Below are positions 48,477-58,869 of a DNA stretch of 64,000 bases, piece by piece. Position 1 is the first letter of the stretch. Every line of letters begins with the position of its first letter. Both the position numbers and the translations under genes were made by a program. The notes under the pieces were generated by a model, which was not told the origin of the DNA, did not search any database, and saw nothing but the letters and a program-made list of their open reading frames with translations. Source of the DNA: Streptococcus sp. S784/96/1 (GTDB lineage: Bacteria; Bacillota; Bacilli; Lactobacillales; Streptococcaceae); assembly GCF_902729355.1 (NCBI RefSeq), contig NZ_CACVCC010000008.1, positions 1 through 64,000 on the forward strand, written 5' to 3'.

Positions 48477-49303
48477 AAATTGCCTATTTGGGACCAATAG
48501 GGTCGTTTACTCACAATGTGGCTCTAAGTGCCTTTCCTCAGGCTGATTTAGTCCCCTTTGAAACCATCACAGAAGTTCTGAAAGCCTATCAAGACAAGCA
48601 AGTCAGCTTTGCTATTGTTCCCGTAGAAAATTCGATTGAAGGATCGGTACATGAAACAATTGATTACCTTTTTGATCAAGAAAATTTAAAGGCTGTGGCA
48701 GAAATTATTCAACCAATCAAGCAACAACTCATGTCGGTGACAACACAATATCCAGAAAAAATCTATTCTCATCCTCAAGCGATAGCTCAAGGAAAACAGT
48801 ATATTTCTCAACATTACCCTAAGGCCCAGTTTGAAGTAACTGCCTCGACCGCTTATGCTGCACGATTGGTAGCGGAACACCCAGATAAACCTTATGCAGC
48901 TATTGCCCCTCAAGCAGCAGCGAAACAGTATGGTTTAACTGTGATTGCTAAGGATATCCAAGAAATCGAGGAGAATTTCACTCGTTTTTGGATTTTAGGA
49001 ACTCAAGAGCAGCTTGTTATTTTACCTAAAATCTCTAAAAAAATATCCCTAGCTCTAACTTTACCAGATAATCTGCCAGGAGCTCTATACAAAGCTTTAT
49101 CGGTTTTTGCCTGGCGAGGGATTGATCTAACTAAAATTGAAAGCCGACCATTGAAAACGATACTTGGTGAATACTTTTTCATTATAGATGTTGATAATGA
49201 GAGTAAAGAATTGATTAAATATGCCTTATCTGAGTTGACAAGTCTAGGAATTGAGTTTAAAATTTTAGGAGATTATTCTGTTTATACTATGAGCACACCT
49301 TAA
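48473..49303 (+). CDS. pheA: Prephenate dehydratase
   Basis: 276 aa. Makes phenylpyruvate from prephenate. N-terminal catalytic domain: YLGPIGSFTH, FAIVPVENSIEGSVHETIDYL, SHPQAIAQGKQY, ASTAYAARLVAE and the key Thr-Arg-Phe in EENFTRFWIL (near 168-170). The C-terminal ACT domain has GALYKALSVFAWRGIDLTKIESRP, the phenylalanine-binding GAL..ESR motifs, so feedback inhibition is likely. A monofunctional enzyme with no chorismate mutase part. Confidence 0.96.
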
Positions 49304-49312
49304 GGAGGTATT

Positions 49313-50770
49313 ATGCCAGATCGCCGTTTAGAGGCTCTAACTCATCATGAAGCCCTACGATATGATTATTTATCGAAAAATATTCATTTTTTAAATCCTA
49401 AGGAAAAAGCTGAGCTAGAACATCTTAAGGCTAAGTTAGCCGGTGAATTAGTTTCGTATAGCCAAGAGAGGAATTTATCTCAAGATACTTTGAACGCTTT
49501 GCCTGTTTATCCTAAGAAGGAAAATTCGAAACGTTATTCTCGGAAAGAAAAGCATGGCGATTTAGATTTGCCTCCTTATCCAAATGGGATGGCGACAGCT
49601 TTTGACAAGGAGCAACCGAAGGAAAGAATTAAAGGATTACCTGCTTATCCCACCCAAGAGAGGTCTAAAAAGGTTAGCCGTCCTAAAATTCATGAACGAG
49701 TAGAACAACCTGTAAAAGAACAATCTATTAAGGTGAAATCTCCAAAACCAGCTAAGAAAAAACGCAATTTTAGTTTTAAACGCTTTTTGAAATGGATTGG
49801 TATCGTGATTCTTGCTGTTTTAACTGGAATGATTGTCATGTTTGTGAAAGGGATGAATGAGATCACTTCTGGAAAGAACAATTATCAACCTGCACAAGTT
49901 GAGGTGTTTAATGGTGAGGATACTTTGGATGGTACTAATATCCTTATTTTAGGAAGTGATAAGAGAGTTACGCAGAATTCTACCGATGCTAGAACTGATA
50001 CGATTATGGTTATGAATATTGGTGGCAGTGACGGAAAAATCAAACTGGCTAGCTTTATGCGTGATACCTTAGTCAATATTCCAGGTTACAGTTCTGATGA
50101 TTACTCAACAGACCTGAAACTGAATAGCTCATTTACGTTTGGAGAACAAGATGGCGACCAAGGAGCAGAATTTGTTCGTCTGGTTCTCAAACATAATTTT
50201 GACATTGATATTAAATATTATGTCATGATTGACTTTGAAACGTTTGCGATTGCGATTGATACCTTATTCCCTGAAGGTGTTGAAATTGATGCTGCATTTG
50301 AAACTGTTGGTGGTGAAACCGTAACGGAGGTTGAAGTTCCTGATGATTTAGGCTATGCACAAGGCGGAGCAATGTACCAGACCATTGCAGTCGGTAAACA
50401 GAGAATGGATGGTAAGACACTTCTAAATTATGCCCGTTTTCGTGGAGATGATACGGCTGATTTTGGGCGAGTGAAGCGCCAGCAACAGGTTTTGGAAGCT
50501 GTTTTTGCTCAAGTCAAAAATCCTGCTAAACTCTTTACAGGGTCAGCAGCGGTGGGTAAAATTTATGCTCTTACCTCTACAAATGTCTCTTATCCTGTGC
50601 TTTTGGCGGAGGGGTTAGGTATATTAACGAGCGGAAGAGGTGGTATTGAACGTCTTACCATTCCTCAACAAGGGGATTGGATTGATACCTATGACATGTA
50701 TGGGGGTATGGGACTCGATATTGATCGTGATAACTATAAAGAATTATTAGCTCAGATGGGATTACGATAA
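49313..50770 (+). CDS. LytR-CpsA-Psr (LCP) family wall-polymer ligase
   Basis: 485-aa membrane protein. A long basic cytoplasmic N-terminus of about 155 residues with 'PAYP/LPxYP'-type repeats (LPVYPKKEN, LPPYPNGM, LPAYPTQERS), one helix (WIGIVILAVLTGMIVMFVKGM, about 162-182), then the LCP domain: TNILILGSDKR, DARTDTIMVMNIGG, ASFMRDTLVNIPGY (Arg/Asp for pyrophosphate and metal), LNYARFRGDDTADFGRVKRQQQ. LCP proteins attach teichoic acids, capsule or rhamnan to peptidoglycan. Placed after pheA, as commonly seen for psr in streptococci. Preceded by AAGGAGG. Confidence 0.9.
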   Translation: MPDRRLEALTHHEALRYDYLSKNIHFLNPKEKAELEHLKAKLAGELVSYSQERNLSQDTLNALPVYPKKENSKRYSRKEKHGDLDLPPYPNGMATAFDKEQPKERIKGLPAYPTQERSKKVSRPKIHERVEQPVKEQSIKVKSPKPAKKKRNFSFKRFLKWIGIVILAVLTGMIVMFVKGMNEITSGKNNYQPAQVEVFNGEDTLDGTNILILGSDKRVTQNSTDARTDTIMVMNIGGSDGKIKLASFMRDTLVNIPGYSSDDYSTDLKLNSSFTFGEQDGDQGAEFVRLVLKHNFDIDIKYYVMIDFETFAIAIDTLFPEGVEIDAAFETVGGETVTEVEVPDDLGYAQGGAMYQTIAVGKQRMDGKTLLNYARFRGDDTADFGRVKRQQQVLEAVFAQVKNPAKLFTGSAAVGKIYALTSTNVSYPVLLAEGLGILTSGRGGIERLTIPQQGDWIDTYDMYGGMGLDIDRDNYKELLAQMGLR

Positions 50771-50776
50771 ATATGA

Positions 50777-50812
50777 TATAATGGAGAGACGAAAGTCTCT
50801 CTTATTTCTTTT
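50777..50812 (+). promoter_or_regulatory. Extended -10 with an adjoining hairpin upstream of rlmD
   Basis: TGATATAAT (50777-50782 for TATAAT) is followed at once by the hairpin GAGAGAC-GAAA-GTCTCTC (50784-50801) and a T-rich tail. The hairpin could terminate the LCP transcript or form the 5' end of the rlmD message. Confidence 0.5.
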
Positions 50813-50836
50813 GGAAATAGCAGAGCTGAGAGTTAG

Positions 50837-52204
<1,368 letters not shown>

Positions 52205-52353
52205 AATGACATAGGATAGCAATTACTTCTGCCTATGCGATAGCTGTCCGTGGTTGACAAGTGCTGGTACGTAGTCAGAGCGGAGACAGCGAACCGCTGA
52301 GGTAGTTGGTTTGCTCGTGAAAGCCTAGAAAACATTGAACGAAAGGGATAATG

Positions 52354-52378
52354 AAAAGCCTTGTTAACAAGGCTTTTT
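52354..52378. terminator. Terminator downstream of rlmD
   Basis: Perfect stem AAAAGCCTTG / CAAGGCTTTT with TTAA loop; usable on both strands. Confidence 0.85.
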
Positions 52379-52564
52379 GCTGTTGGGTGGGGTAGTATTA
52401 AAGTAACTATTTCAGTTGAGGTCGTTGAAGTTCTGGAGGATTTATAAGGTATTTATTTCCTTAGACACAAGGTGGGGACAAAAATATATAAGTATATCCC
52501 ACTCTTAAATCACTGATATGGTCGAGGGAAATTAGTAGAAGATAAATGATACAAATAAATTCAG

Positions 52565-52601
52565 AAACTCCCCTGAAATCGCTTGGTTTCAAGGGAGTTT
52601 T
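52565..52601. terminator. Terminator downstream of the DeoR regulator
   Basis: AAACTCCC / GGGAGTTT plus inner TGAAA / TTTCA; near-symmetrical, so it may serve the minus-strand regulator gene. Confidence 0.7.
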
Positions 52602-52699
52602 AGTTTTGCCCTAAGTAATTTTAGTGATTTTTAGATACAAGTAAGTGTTATAAGAAAGGAATAGTTATAAAACGTTAAAAAGTATAGGTGTATAAAAGA

Positions 52700-53464
52700 T
52701 TATCCAAGCCACTCAATTCCTTCTCTGTTCGCAGCATCTAATAATTGATTATCAGGCATTTTATCGGAGATGATTGTTTTGTATTGTCCTAAATTATTGA
52801 TTTTGAAGAAGCCAGATTGATAAAATTTAGAATGGTCAATCAAAAGAATAGTTTCCTTAGCCCTGTCGATGATACTTTTTTTAGCTAAAGCCTGACTAAA
52901 CGATACCTCGTAAACAAACTCTTCATCGATTCCTCTAGCGGAACAAAAGGCTAAATCAATTCTAAAGTGATCTAGGATAGAATTTTCTATGTTGTGATTG
53001 ACAACCGAAGCAGAATGGTGCTTTACTTCTCCACCAGTAATGAAAATCTTCATTGTTGGGTTTGCAACAGTTGATAAAGCGTGAGCAGTGTTTAGACCGT
53101 TGGTAAATACAATCAGATTATCAATCTCTTTCAGATAGGCACAGAGTTCAAATACAGTTGTACTGGAATCAAGATATATACACATACCAGGTCCAATAAA
53201 ATCTTTAGCCAAAGAAGCTATAACTTTCTTTTCTTGCCTATGCTCTGTTTCACGCATACTGTGAGATAGCTCAACAGTATTAAAGCTATTCAGAACAACT
53301 TCTCCGTGTCGCCGTTTTAGGAATCCTTGCTCTTCTAGTAAAAGAAGGTCTCTTCTTAAGGTGGACGTACTTGAGTAAGTTAATTGTTCTAGTTCTTTAA
53401 CCGCAATTCTCCTTCTTTTCTGCAAGATAGAAGTAATTTCATTTAATCGTGTATCTCTAGACAT
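52700..53464 (-). CDS. fcsR: DeoR-family regulator of the fucose operon
   Basis: 254 aa, start at ATG 53464 preceded by AGAGGGTGA. N-terminal DeoR helix-turn-helix (RLNEITSILQKRRRIAVKEL and SSTSTLRRDLLLLEEQGFLKRRHGEVVL, residues about 5-60), then a sugar-phosphate sensing domain: IYLDSSTTVFELCAYL, VFTNGLNTAHALS, ITGGEVKHHSASVVN, and the DHSKFYQSGF end. Divergent from the fucose kinase gene with repeated TGAAC/GTTCA elements between, so it probably controls both directions. The symbol follows pneumococcal fucose operons, by position and family only. Confidence 0.85.
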   Translation of the reverse strand: MSRDTRLNEITSILQKRRRIAVKELEQLTYSSTSTLRRDLLLLEEQGFLKRRHGEVVLNSFNTVELSHSMRETEHRQEKKVIASLAKDFIGPGMCIYLDSSTTVFELCAYLKEIDNLIVFTNGLNTAHALSTVANPTMKIFITGGEVKHHSASVVNHNIENSILDHFRIDLAFCSARGIDEEFVYEVSFSQALAKKSIIDRAKETILLIDHSKFYQSGFFKINNLGQYKTIISDKMPDNQLLDAANREGIEWLG

Positions 53465-53495
53465 AATATTCACCCTCTTCTATCATATCATATTT

Positions 53496-53606
53496 TGAAC
53501 AATTATGAACTTAAAAAACATTATTTTTGAATATTTATCAATATTTTGTTCAAATATTGAAAAAAGTGTTCAGAATATATATAATCGAATTATGAAAGCG
53601 GTTTAA
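53496..53606 (+). promoter_or_regulatory. Fucose-operon promoter with repeated operator elements and a cre site
   Basis: TTGAAA (53557-53562) and TATAAT (53580-53585), 17-base spacer. TGAAC occurs at 53496 and 53506, and its complement GTTCA at 53548 and 53568, as candidate DeoR-type sites with 10- and 20-base phasing. TGAAAGCGGTTTAA (53593-53606), at the predicted transcript start, fits the CcpA cre consensus with one mismatch, implying glucose repression. Confidence 0.65.
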
Positions 53607-53617
53607 CGGAGGTTCTT

Positions 53618-55045
53618 ATGAAGTCGGTTTTAGCCATAGATTTAGGTGCTACTTCTGGTAGAGCAATTCTATACTACATTTTAGATGAGAAACTTCAGTC
53701 TGAGGAAATTAGTCGTTTTGAAAATCGACCAATTAAAGAAAGAGGTTTTCTATGCTGGGATGTAGAATTACTGTTTTCATATATACTAGAAGCGATCCGA
53801 CTAGCAAATCAGAAATCTGACTTGCAGTCAGTCGGCATTGATACATGGGGTGTTGATTTCGCCCTAATAGATGGCAAAGGGCAATTGATTTCTTCTCCAG
53901 TTCACTACAGAGATAATCGAACAAAAGGAGTGTTAGAAGAAGTTGCACAATTCTCATCCCTTTCTGAACTTTATTATAAAACTGGTAATCAATTGATGGA
54001 AATCAATACCTTGTTTCAATTGCTGAGAACAAAGTCTAAAAACCTAGATACATATTTTAAAGCTGATACTTTGCTAATGATTCCAGATTTTCTTAATTAC
54101 CGACTAACAGGGAAAAAGAGTGCAGAGAGAAGTATTGCTTCTACGATGCAAATGGTTAATCCTTTTACTAAGACATGGAATCAAGAAATTTTAGAAATGT
54201 TTGAAATTCCTAAGCATCTGCTTCCAGATATAGTTGACGAAGGAACTGTTCTTGGAACAGTACTTGAAAAATATCATGTTGGTACTCCTAAGGTCATTAC
54301 AGTTTGTGAGCATGATACAGCGAGTGCAATTGTTGCTATTCCAACAGATGATGAACGGACACTATTCATTTCATCAGGAACCTGGTCGTTGATAGGAACA
54401 GAATTGCTCTTCCCGATTGTTAACGAAGACTCACTTAGTCATAATTTTACTAATGAAGCGGGGCATAGTGATACGACGACTTTCCTTAAGAACTGTACAG
54501 GTCTTTGGATAGTGGAGGAACTGAGAAGGAATTTTGAACTTTTAGACAAGCATTATAGCTTTGATGACATTACCGATATGGTTATGAAGGTAAGAGAAAC
54601 AGTTGCAATTATTGATACAGATAGTCCTGAATTTGCAGAACCTGGTCATATGATTGAGAAAATACAATCTTATGCTGAGAGAACTTCTCAACCAGTTCCT
54701 ATCACAGTAGGAGAATTGTTCAAGGTTGCTTATACCAGCTTATCACACAAGTATAAGGAAGTGATTGAGCAACTAGAGGTGATGTTGGGATATCAATTTG
54801 ATCATATCCACCTTATTGGAGGAGGTTCAAAATCAAGATACTTCTCTCAACTAATAGCAGATGTTACTCAAAAAGTAGTAATAACCGGACTAAGTGAAGC
54901 TACCTCAATAGGAAATGCTCTGGTACAATTTGTAGCTTTAGGAGAACTTGATTCTATCAAAGAAGCAAGAAATCTTGTAAAGCATTCTATTCAGTTCGAA
55001 CATTATTATCCAAATAAGGAGGCGGATGATGGCTCATTATCCTAA
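53618..55045 (+). CDS. fucK: L-fuculokinase (FGGY/rhamnulokinase-like)
   Basis: 475 aa. Phosphorylates L-fuculose at O1. FGGY-family features: AIDLGATSGRAI at the N-terminus (phosphate 1 motif), GIDTWGVDFALID with the catalytic Asp, CEHDTASAIVAIP, ISSGTWSLIGTEL and HLIGGGSKSRYFSQLIAD (adenosine site). By sequence alone it resembles rhamnulokinases, but the neighbouring isomerase and aldolase are of the fucose pathway, so fuculose is the inferred substrate. ACGGAGG precedes ATG 53618. Overlaps fucI by 17-20 bases. Confidence 0.85.
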   Translation: MKSVLAIDLGATSGRAILYYILDEKLQSEEISRFENRPIKERGFLCWDVELLFSYILEAIRLANQKSDLQSVGIDTWGVDFALIDGKGQLISSPVHYRDNRTKGVLEEVAQFSSLSELYYKTGNQLMEINTLFQLLRTKSKNLDTYFKADTLLMIPDFLNYRLTGKKSAERSIASTMQMVNPFTKTWNQEILEMFEIPKHLLPDIVDEGTVLGTVLEKYHVGTPKVITVCEHDTASAIVAIPTDDERTLFISSGTWSLIGTELLFPIVNEDSLSHNFTNEAGHSDTTTFLKNCTGLWIVEELRRNFELLDKHYSFDDITDMVMKVRETVAIIDTDSPEFAEPGHMIEKIQSYAERTSQPVPITVGELFKVAYTSLSHKYKEVIEQLEVMLGYQFDHIHLIGGGSKSRYFSQLIADVTQKVVITGLSEATSIGNALVQFVALGELDSIKEARNLVKHSIQFEHYYPNKEADDGSLS

Positions 55046-56816
55046 AATTGGTATTCGTCCAACCATTGATGGACGACAAGGTGGTGTACGTGAATCCTTA
55101 GAAGAAAAGACCATGCAAATGGCCTTGGCTGCAAAGGAACTCATTGAATCAAATCTCCACTATGCCGATGGAACGCCTGTTCAGTGTGTGGTAGCAAGTC
55201 GAACAATAGGTGGACAAGGGGATGCGGGTGTTGTATATGATGAATTTTCAACGCAAAATGTGGTTGGAACCTTATCTGTAACACCTAGCTGGTGCTATGG
55301 TACTGAAACAATGGATATGGATCCAAAAACCATTAAAGCTATTTGGGGCTTTAATGGAACTGAGAGACCAGGTGCTGTTTATTTAGCGGCAGCAATGAGT
55401 GGTTATGCTCAAAAAGGTTATCCTGCCTTTAAAATCTACGGTCACGATGTTCAGGACCTTGATGATAATAGCATTCCAGCAGATGTGGCAGAAAAAATCT
55501 TGCTTTTTGCCAAGGGAGTTGTTGCAGCAGGTCAAATGAAGGGCAAATCCTATGTGAATATCGGTGCCTCTTCGATGGGGATTGCAGGTTCACAGGTAAC
55601 AACCTCTTTCTTTGAAGATTATCTGGGAATGATGGTTGAATTTGTTGATATGACTGAAATTCTTCGTCGTATCCAATTAGAAATCTACGATAAAGCAGAA
55701 TATGAGAAAGCACTTGCTTGGATTAAAGAATACTGTAAAGAAGGTATTGATATTAACGAAGGCAAGGAATTCCCTGAAGTGATTACCAAGTCAAAAGTTA
55801 TTCCAGCTGATAAAGATTGGGAGTTTATCGCTAAACAAACCTTGATTATCAGAGATATTCTGTTTGGTAATCCAGCTTTAGCAGATATTGGCTGGGAAGA
55901 GGAAGCCCGTGGTCGCAATGCTATTTCGGGTGGTTTCCAAGGACAACGTCAATGGACAGATTGGTTGCCAAATGGTGACTTTGCAGAAGCGATTCTTGCT
56001 TCAACATTTGACTGGAATGGTCCAAGACCTGTGACAGCATTTGCGACAGAAAATGATACCTTAAATGCTGCGGCTATGTTATTTGGGACTTTATTAACCA
56101 ATAAAGCACCAATATTCTCTGATGTACGGACCTATTGGAGCCCAGAAGCAGTCAAGCGAGTGACTGGCAAAAAACTAGAAGGTCGTGCTAAAGACGGAAT
56201 TCTGCACTTGATTAACTCTGGAGCTTCAGCTTTGGATGGTAGTGCAGCTTCTCGTGATGAGAATGGTCAACCGACCATGAAGGAATTTTGGAATATGACA
56301 CCAGAAGATGTAGAGGCCTGTTTGCAAGCGACAGACTGGTGTCGAGCCAATTACGAGTATTTCCGTGGTGGAGGTTACTCTTCTCACTTTAAGACAGAAG
56401 GTGAGTTGCCAATCACCTTGATTCGAGTAAACCTAGTGAAAGGTGTCGGACCAAGTTTACAGATTGCAGAGGGTTATACTTGTCCGCTAGATGATGAGGT
56501 TCATCGTATCCTTGATGAACGAACAGATAAGACATGGCCAACAACTTGGTTTGCTCCTAATCTTGGAGAGCCAGGATTTGAAACAGTATATGATGTGATG
56601 AACCATTGGGGTTCAAATCACGGAGCCTTTGTACATGGACATATTGGTGATCAGGTGATTACATTAGCAAGTATGCTTCGTATTCCTGTAGCGTTACATA
56701 ACGTTCCAAAAGAAAGGATTTTCCGCCCAAGTATCTTTGATGGTGTTGGCACAAAAGATTTAGAGGCGGCAGATTTCAAAATGTGTGAAGTTTTAGGCCC
56801 ATTATATAGTAAATAA
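55029..56816 (+). CDS. fucI: L-fucose isomerase
   Basis: 595 aa. Mn-dependent conversion of L-fucose to L-fuculose. Start at 55029 chosen because GGAGG at 55018-55022 is better spaced than for the ATG at 55026. N-terminal PKIGIRPTIDGRQGGVRESL and TIGGQGDAG, central SSMGIAGSQV and NAISGGFQGQRQWTDWLPNGDFAE with the Glu/Asp metal residues, and C-terminal NHWGSNHGAFVHGHIGDQ with the metal His. The length is standard for the family. Second gene of the fucose operon. Confidence 0.95.
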   Translation: MAHYPKIGIRPTIDGRQGGVRESLEEKTMQMALAAKELIESNLHYADGTPVQCVVASRTIGGQGDAGVVYDEFSTQNVVGTLSVTPSWCYGTETMDMDPKTIKAIWGFNGTERPGAVYLAAAMSGYAQKGYPAFKIYGHDVQDLDDNSIPADVAEKILLFAKGVVAAGQMKGKSYVNIGASSMGIAGSQVTTSFFEDYLGMMVEFVDMTEILRRIQLEIYDKAEYEKALAWIKEYCKEGIDINEGKEFPEVITKSKVIPADKDWEFIAKQTLIIRDILFGNPALADIGWEEEARGRNAISGGFQGQRQWTDWLPNGDFAEAILASTFDWNGPRPVTAFATENDTLNAAAMLFGTLLTNKAPIFSDVRTYWSPEAVKRVTGKKLEGRAKDGILHLINSGASALDGSAASRDENGQPTMKEFWNMTPEDVEACLQATDWCRANYEYFRGGGYSSHFKTEGELPITLIRVNLVKGVGPSLQIAEGYTCPLDDEVHRILDERTDKTWPTTWFAPNLGEPGFETVYDVMNHWGSNHGAFVHGHIGDQVITLASMLRIPVALHNVPKERIFRPSIFDGVGTKDLEAADFKMCEVLGPLYSK

Positions 56817-56823
56817 AGAGGTA

Positions 56824-57474
56824 ATGAATATGTTGATGGAAAATGAACGAAAGGAAATTATTAAGTACGGTAAAAAATTAGTAACAGAAGGATTAACAAA
56901 AGGGACAGGTGGTAATCTCAGTGTCTTTGATAGAGATAAAAAGCTTATGGCTATTACACCATCGGGTATTGATTTTTTTGAAATCAAAGAAGAAGATATT
57001 GTCATTTTAGACTTTGATGGAAATGTGGTTGAAGGAGATAGACTACCGTCTAGTGAGTGGTTTATGCACCTCATTCAGTATCAAAAACGAGACGATATTG
57101 ATGCTGTTATTCATGCCCATACCACTTATGGAACAGTTTTAGCCTGTTTACGTGAACCCTTGCCAGCAAGCCATTACATGATTGCGGTGGCTGGTAAAGA
57201 CATCAGAGTTGCAGATTATGCTACTTATGGCACTAAAGCATTAGCTGAAAATGCTGCTAAAGCAATGGAAAATCGTAGAGCGGTATTTCTTGCCAATCAT
57301 GGGATTTTAGCAGGTGCTCAAGATTTATTGAATGCTTTCAATATTATCGAAGAAATTGAATATTGTTCTAAAGTTTATTGTGTCGCAAAAAGTTTTGGTG
57401 AGCCAGTAATCCTACCAGATGAAGAGATGGAATTGATGGCTGAAAAATTCAAAACTTATGGTCAACGAAATTAA
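56824..57474 (+). CDS. fucA: L-fuculose-1-phosphate aldolase (class II)
   Basis: 216 aa. Splits fuculose-1-phosphate into DHAP and L-lactaldehyde. Zinc-aldolase features: TGGNLSVFDRDKKLMAITPSG, the catalytic Glu in LPSSEWFMHL (near 79), the His-x-His of VIHAHTTYG (near 98-100) and the third His in FLANHGILAG (near 160). AGAGGTAATGAAT precedes; ATG 56824 or 56830 could be used. It completes the isomerase-kinase-aldolase route. Confidence 0.93.
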   Translation: MNMLMENERKEIIKYGKKLVTEGLTKGTGGNLSVFDRDKKLMAITPSGIDFFEIKEEDIVILDFDGNVVEGDRLPSSEWFMHLIQYQKRDDIDAVIHAHTTYGTVLACLREPLPASHYMIAVAGKDIRVADYATYGTKALAENAAKAMENRRAVFLANHGILAGAQDLLNAFNIIEEIEYCSKVYCVAKSFGEPVILPDEEMELMAEKFKTYGQRN

Positions 57475-57508
57475 AAAAGTAAAAATATCCAAATTGGAGG
57501 AGAAAATC

Positions 57509-58801
57509 ATGAAAAAACGTCTTTTGACTTCAGCATTTATCTGCTTGACAGCTTCAGCTTTCTTGGCAGCTTGTGGTAATGGCTCATCTGATAATAAGTC
57601 AGCTAGTGGTGGTGATGATAAAGTTTTAGAATTTTATCATGGCTATCATCACAGTGAAGAAGAGTGGCCAGCAGCTCAAGTAATGCGTGATTTGTATGAA
57701 TCTTTTGCCAAAGAGCATGCTACTGGAGATGTTGAGTTCAAAGCTATTCCTGTAACAGGTGCATTAACAGACACAATGAGCAACAAGGTGGCAAGTGGTG
57801 AATTCCCAGATATGATTGACTTGGCTGGTAATGATGTTTCGCTTGCAGCAATTGAACAAAATCTGGTTCTTGACTTGAAGCCATATATTGATGAAAATGG
57901 GCTACAAAAGAATGTTGGTTTGAACTATACTCAAAACGATGTTAATGGAAAAATCTATACGGTTCATGATCAGCTGTTGACACTTGGCTTATGGTATAAC
58001 GCTGATGTCTTTAGCAAGGCAGGAGCTAAGACCCCAGACAAGTGGGAGAAATGGAGTGACTTTACAGAGGCTATGGCCCTTGTTCGTAAACAAGAAGGTG
58101 TTTATGGATTTGGTGCGGGAGAACCTGCAATTCGTCTCTTTAACACTGTTTTGGGTTCATCAGAGGCAGGTCGTAAGCTTTTAGAAGGTCCGCTAACGGT
58201 AGAAGGTATCGAATCTAAAGAATTTGCTGAAGCCTTGAAACTGGTTATGACTGAAGTTCAGGCCAATGGTTCAGCAAATGCTGGTGGTGATGCCAATGTT
58301 TATTCAACAGATTTTACAGAAAATAAATCAGGTGTATTCTTCAATGGTGTGTGGGCAGCTGGTGGTTTGAAAGACAATGCAGCCTTGAAACCAGGTCTCT
58401 ATGCAGGAAATGTTGCAATCAGTTCTGCTGGTGGTGGTATTACCATTTCAAGCAAGCTTTCTGATGAAGAAGAAAAACTAGCTCTTGAATTTGTTAAGTA
58501 CATGACTAGCGATGATGTTCAAAAAACAATCTTTGAAAAAGTTGGAGCTAACCCTGCAAGCCAAGCTATTGATACGGCTGAAATTGCGTCTGGTTCAACT
58601 GATGCAACTGTTAAACTTCTCGGTGAAGCTACATCACAAGCGAATAATGCAAAAGTTATCGTACCAACCGTTGTATCTGCTTGGGGTGGAGATGTTCGTA
58701 CAGCAATTATCAATGCATTGACTGAAAGTGCAGCTGACGGTGTCAATATTGACCAAAAAGTAAAAGATACTCAAGATATTTTGAAAGCCCTCATCGGGTA
58801 A
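57509..58801 (+). CDS. ABC sugar transporter, substrate-binding lipoprotein
   Basis: 430 aa, start at ATG 57509 after TTGGAGGAG. Signal with lipobox LAAC (Cys about 24), then a Ser/Gly/Asp linker. The body is a CUT1-type solute-binding protein (family 1): VASGEFPDMIDLAGNDVSLAAIEQ, GVFFNGVWAAGG, and a C-terminal YMTSDDVQKTIFEKVGANPAS. By context it binds a fucosylated oligosaccharide. It is followed by a strong hairpin before the permease genes, which could raise its level relative to them. Confidence 0.9.
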   Translation: MKKRLLTSAFICLTASAFLAACGNGSSDNKSASGGDDKVLEFYHGYHHSEEEWPAAQVMRDLYESFAKEHATGDVEFKAIPVTGALTDTMSNKVASGEFPDMIDLAGNDVSLAAIEQNLVLDLKPYIDENGLQKNVGLNYTQNDVNGKIYTVHDQLLTLGLWYNADVFSKAGAKTPDKWEKWSDFTEAMALVRKQEGVYGFGAGEPAIRLFNTVLGSSEAGRKLLEGPLTVEGIESKEFAEALKLVMTEVQANGSANAGGDANVYSTDFTENKSGVFFNGVWAAGGLKDNAALKPGLYAGNVAISSAGGGITISSKLSDEEEKLALEFVKYMTSDDVQKTIFEKVGANPASQAIDTAEIASGSTDATVKLLGEATSQANNAKVIVPTVVSAWGGDVRTAIINALTESAADGVNIDQKVKDTQDILKALIG

Positions 58802-58807
58802 GCAACA

Positions 58808-58844
58808 AAGGGCTAGGGAATACAAAGGATTTTCCCTAGCCCTT
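58808..58844 (+). terminator. Strong intra-operon hairpin
   Basis: AAGGGCTAGGGAA / TTCCCTAGCCCTT, a perfect 13-base stem with an 11-base loop, followed by only ATTTATT. Best read as a partial terminator or 3'-stabilising element between the binding-protein and permease genes. Confidence 0.7.
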
Positions 58845-58869
58845 ATTTATTAAGAAGGTAAGAACGATT

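Larger units (their letters stand above)
52205..52699. other. Intergenic region with two terminators and a structured stretch
   Basis: About 480 bases without a gene. The first part has pairing potential: CTGTCCG (about 52243) with CGGAGACAG (about 52281), and GCGG (about 52281) alternatively with CCGC (about 52294), ending in the terminator AAAAGCCTTG-TTAA-CAAGGCTTTTT (52354-52378). A second terminator, AAACTCCC...GGGAGTTTT with inner TGAAA/TTTCA, lies at 52565-52601. The bases between show nothing recognisable. Confidence 0.5.
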
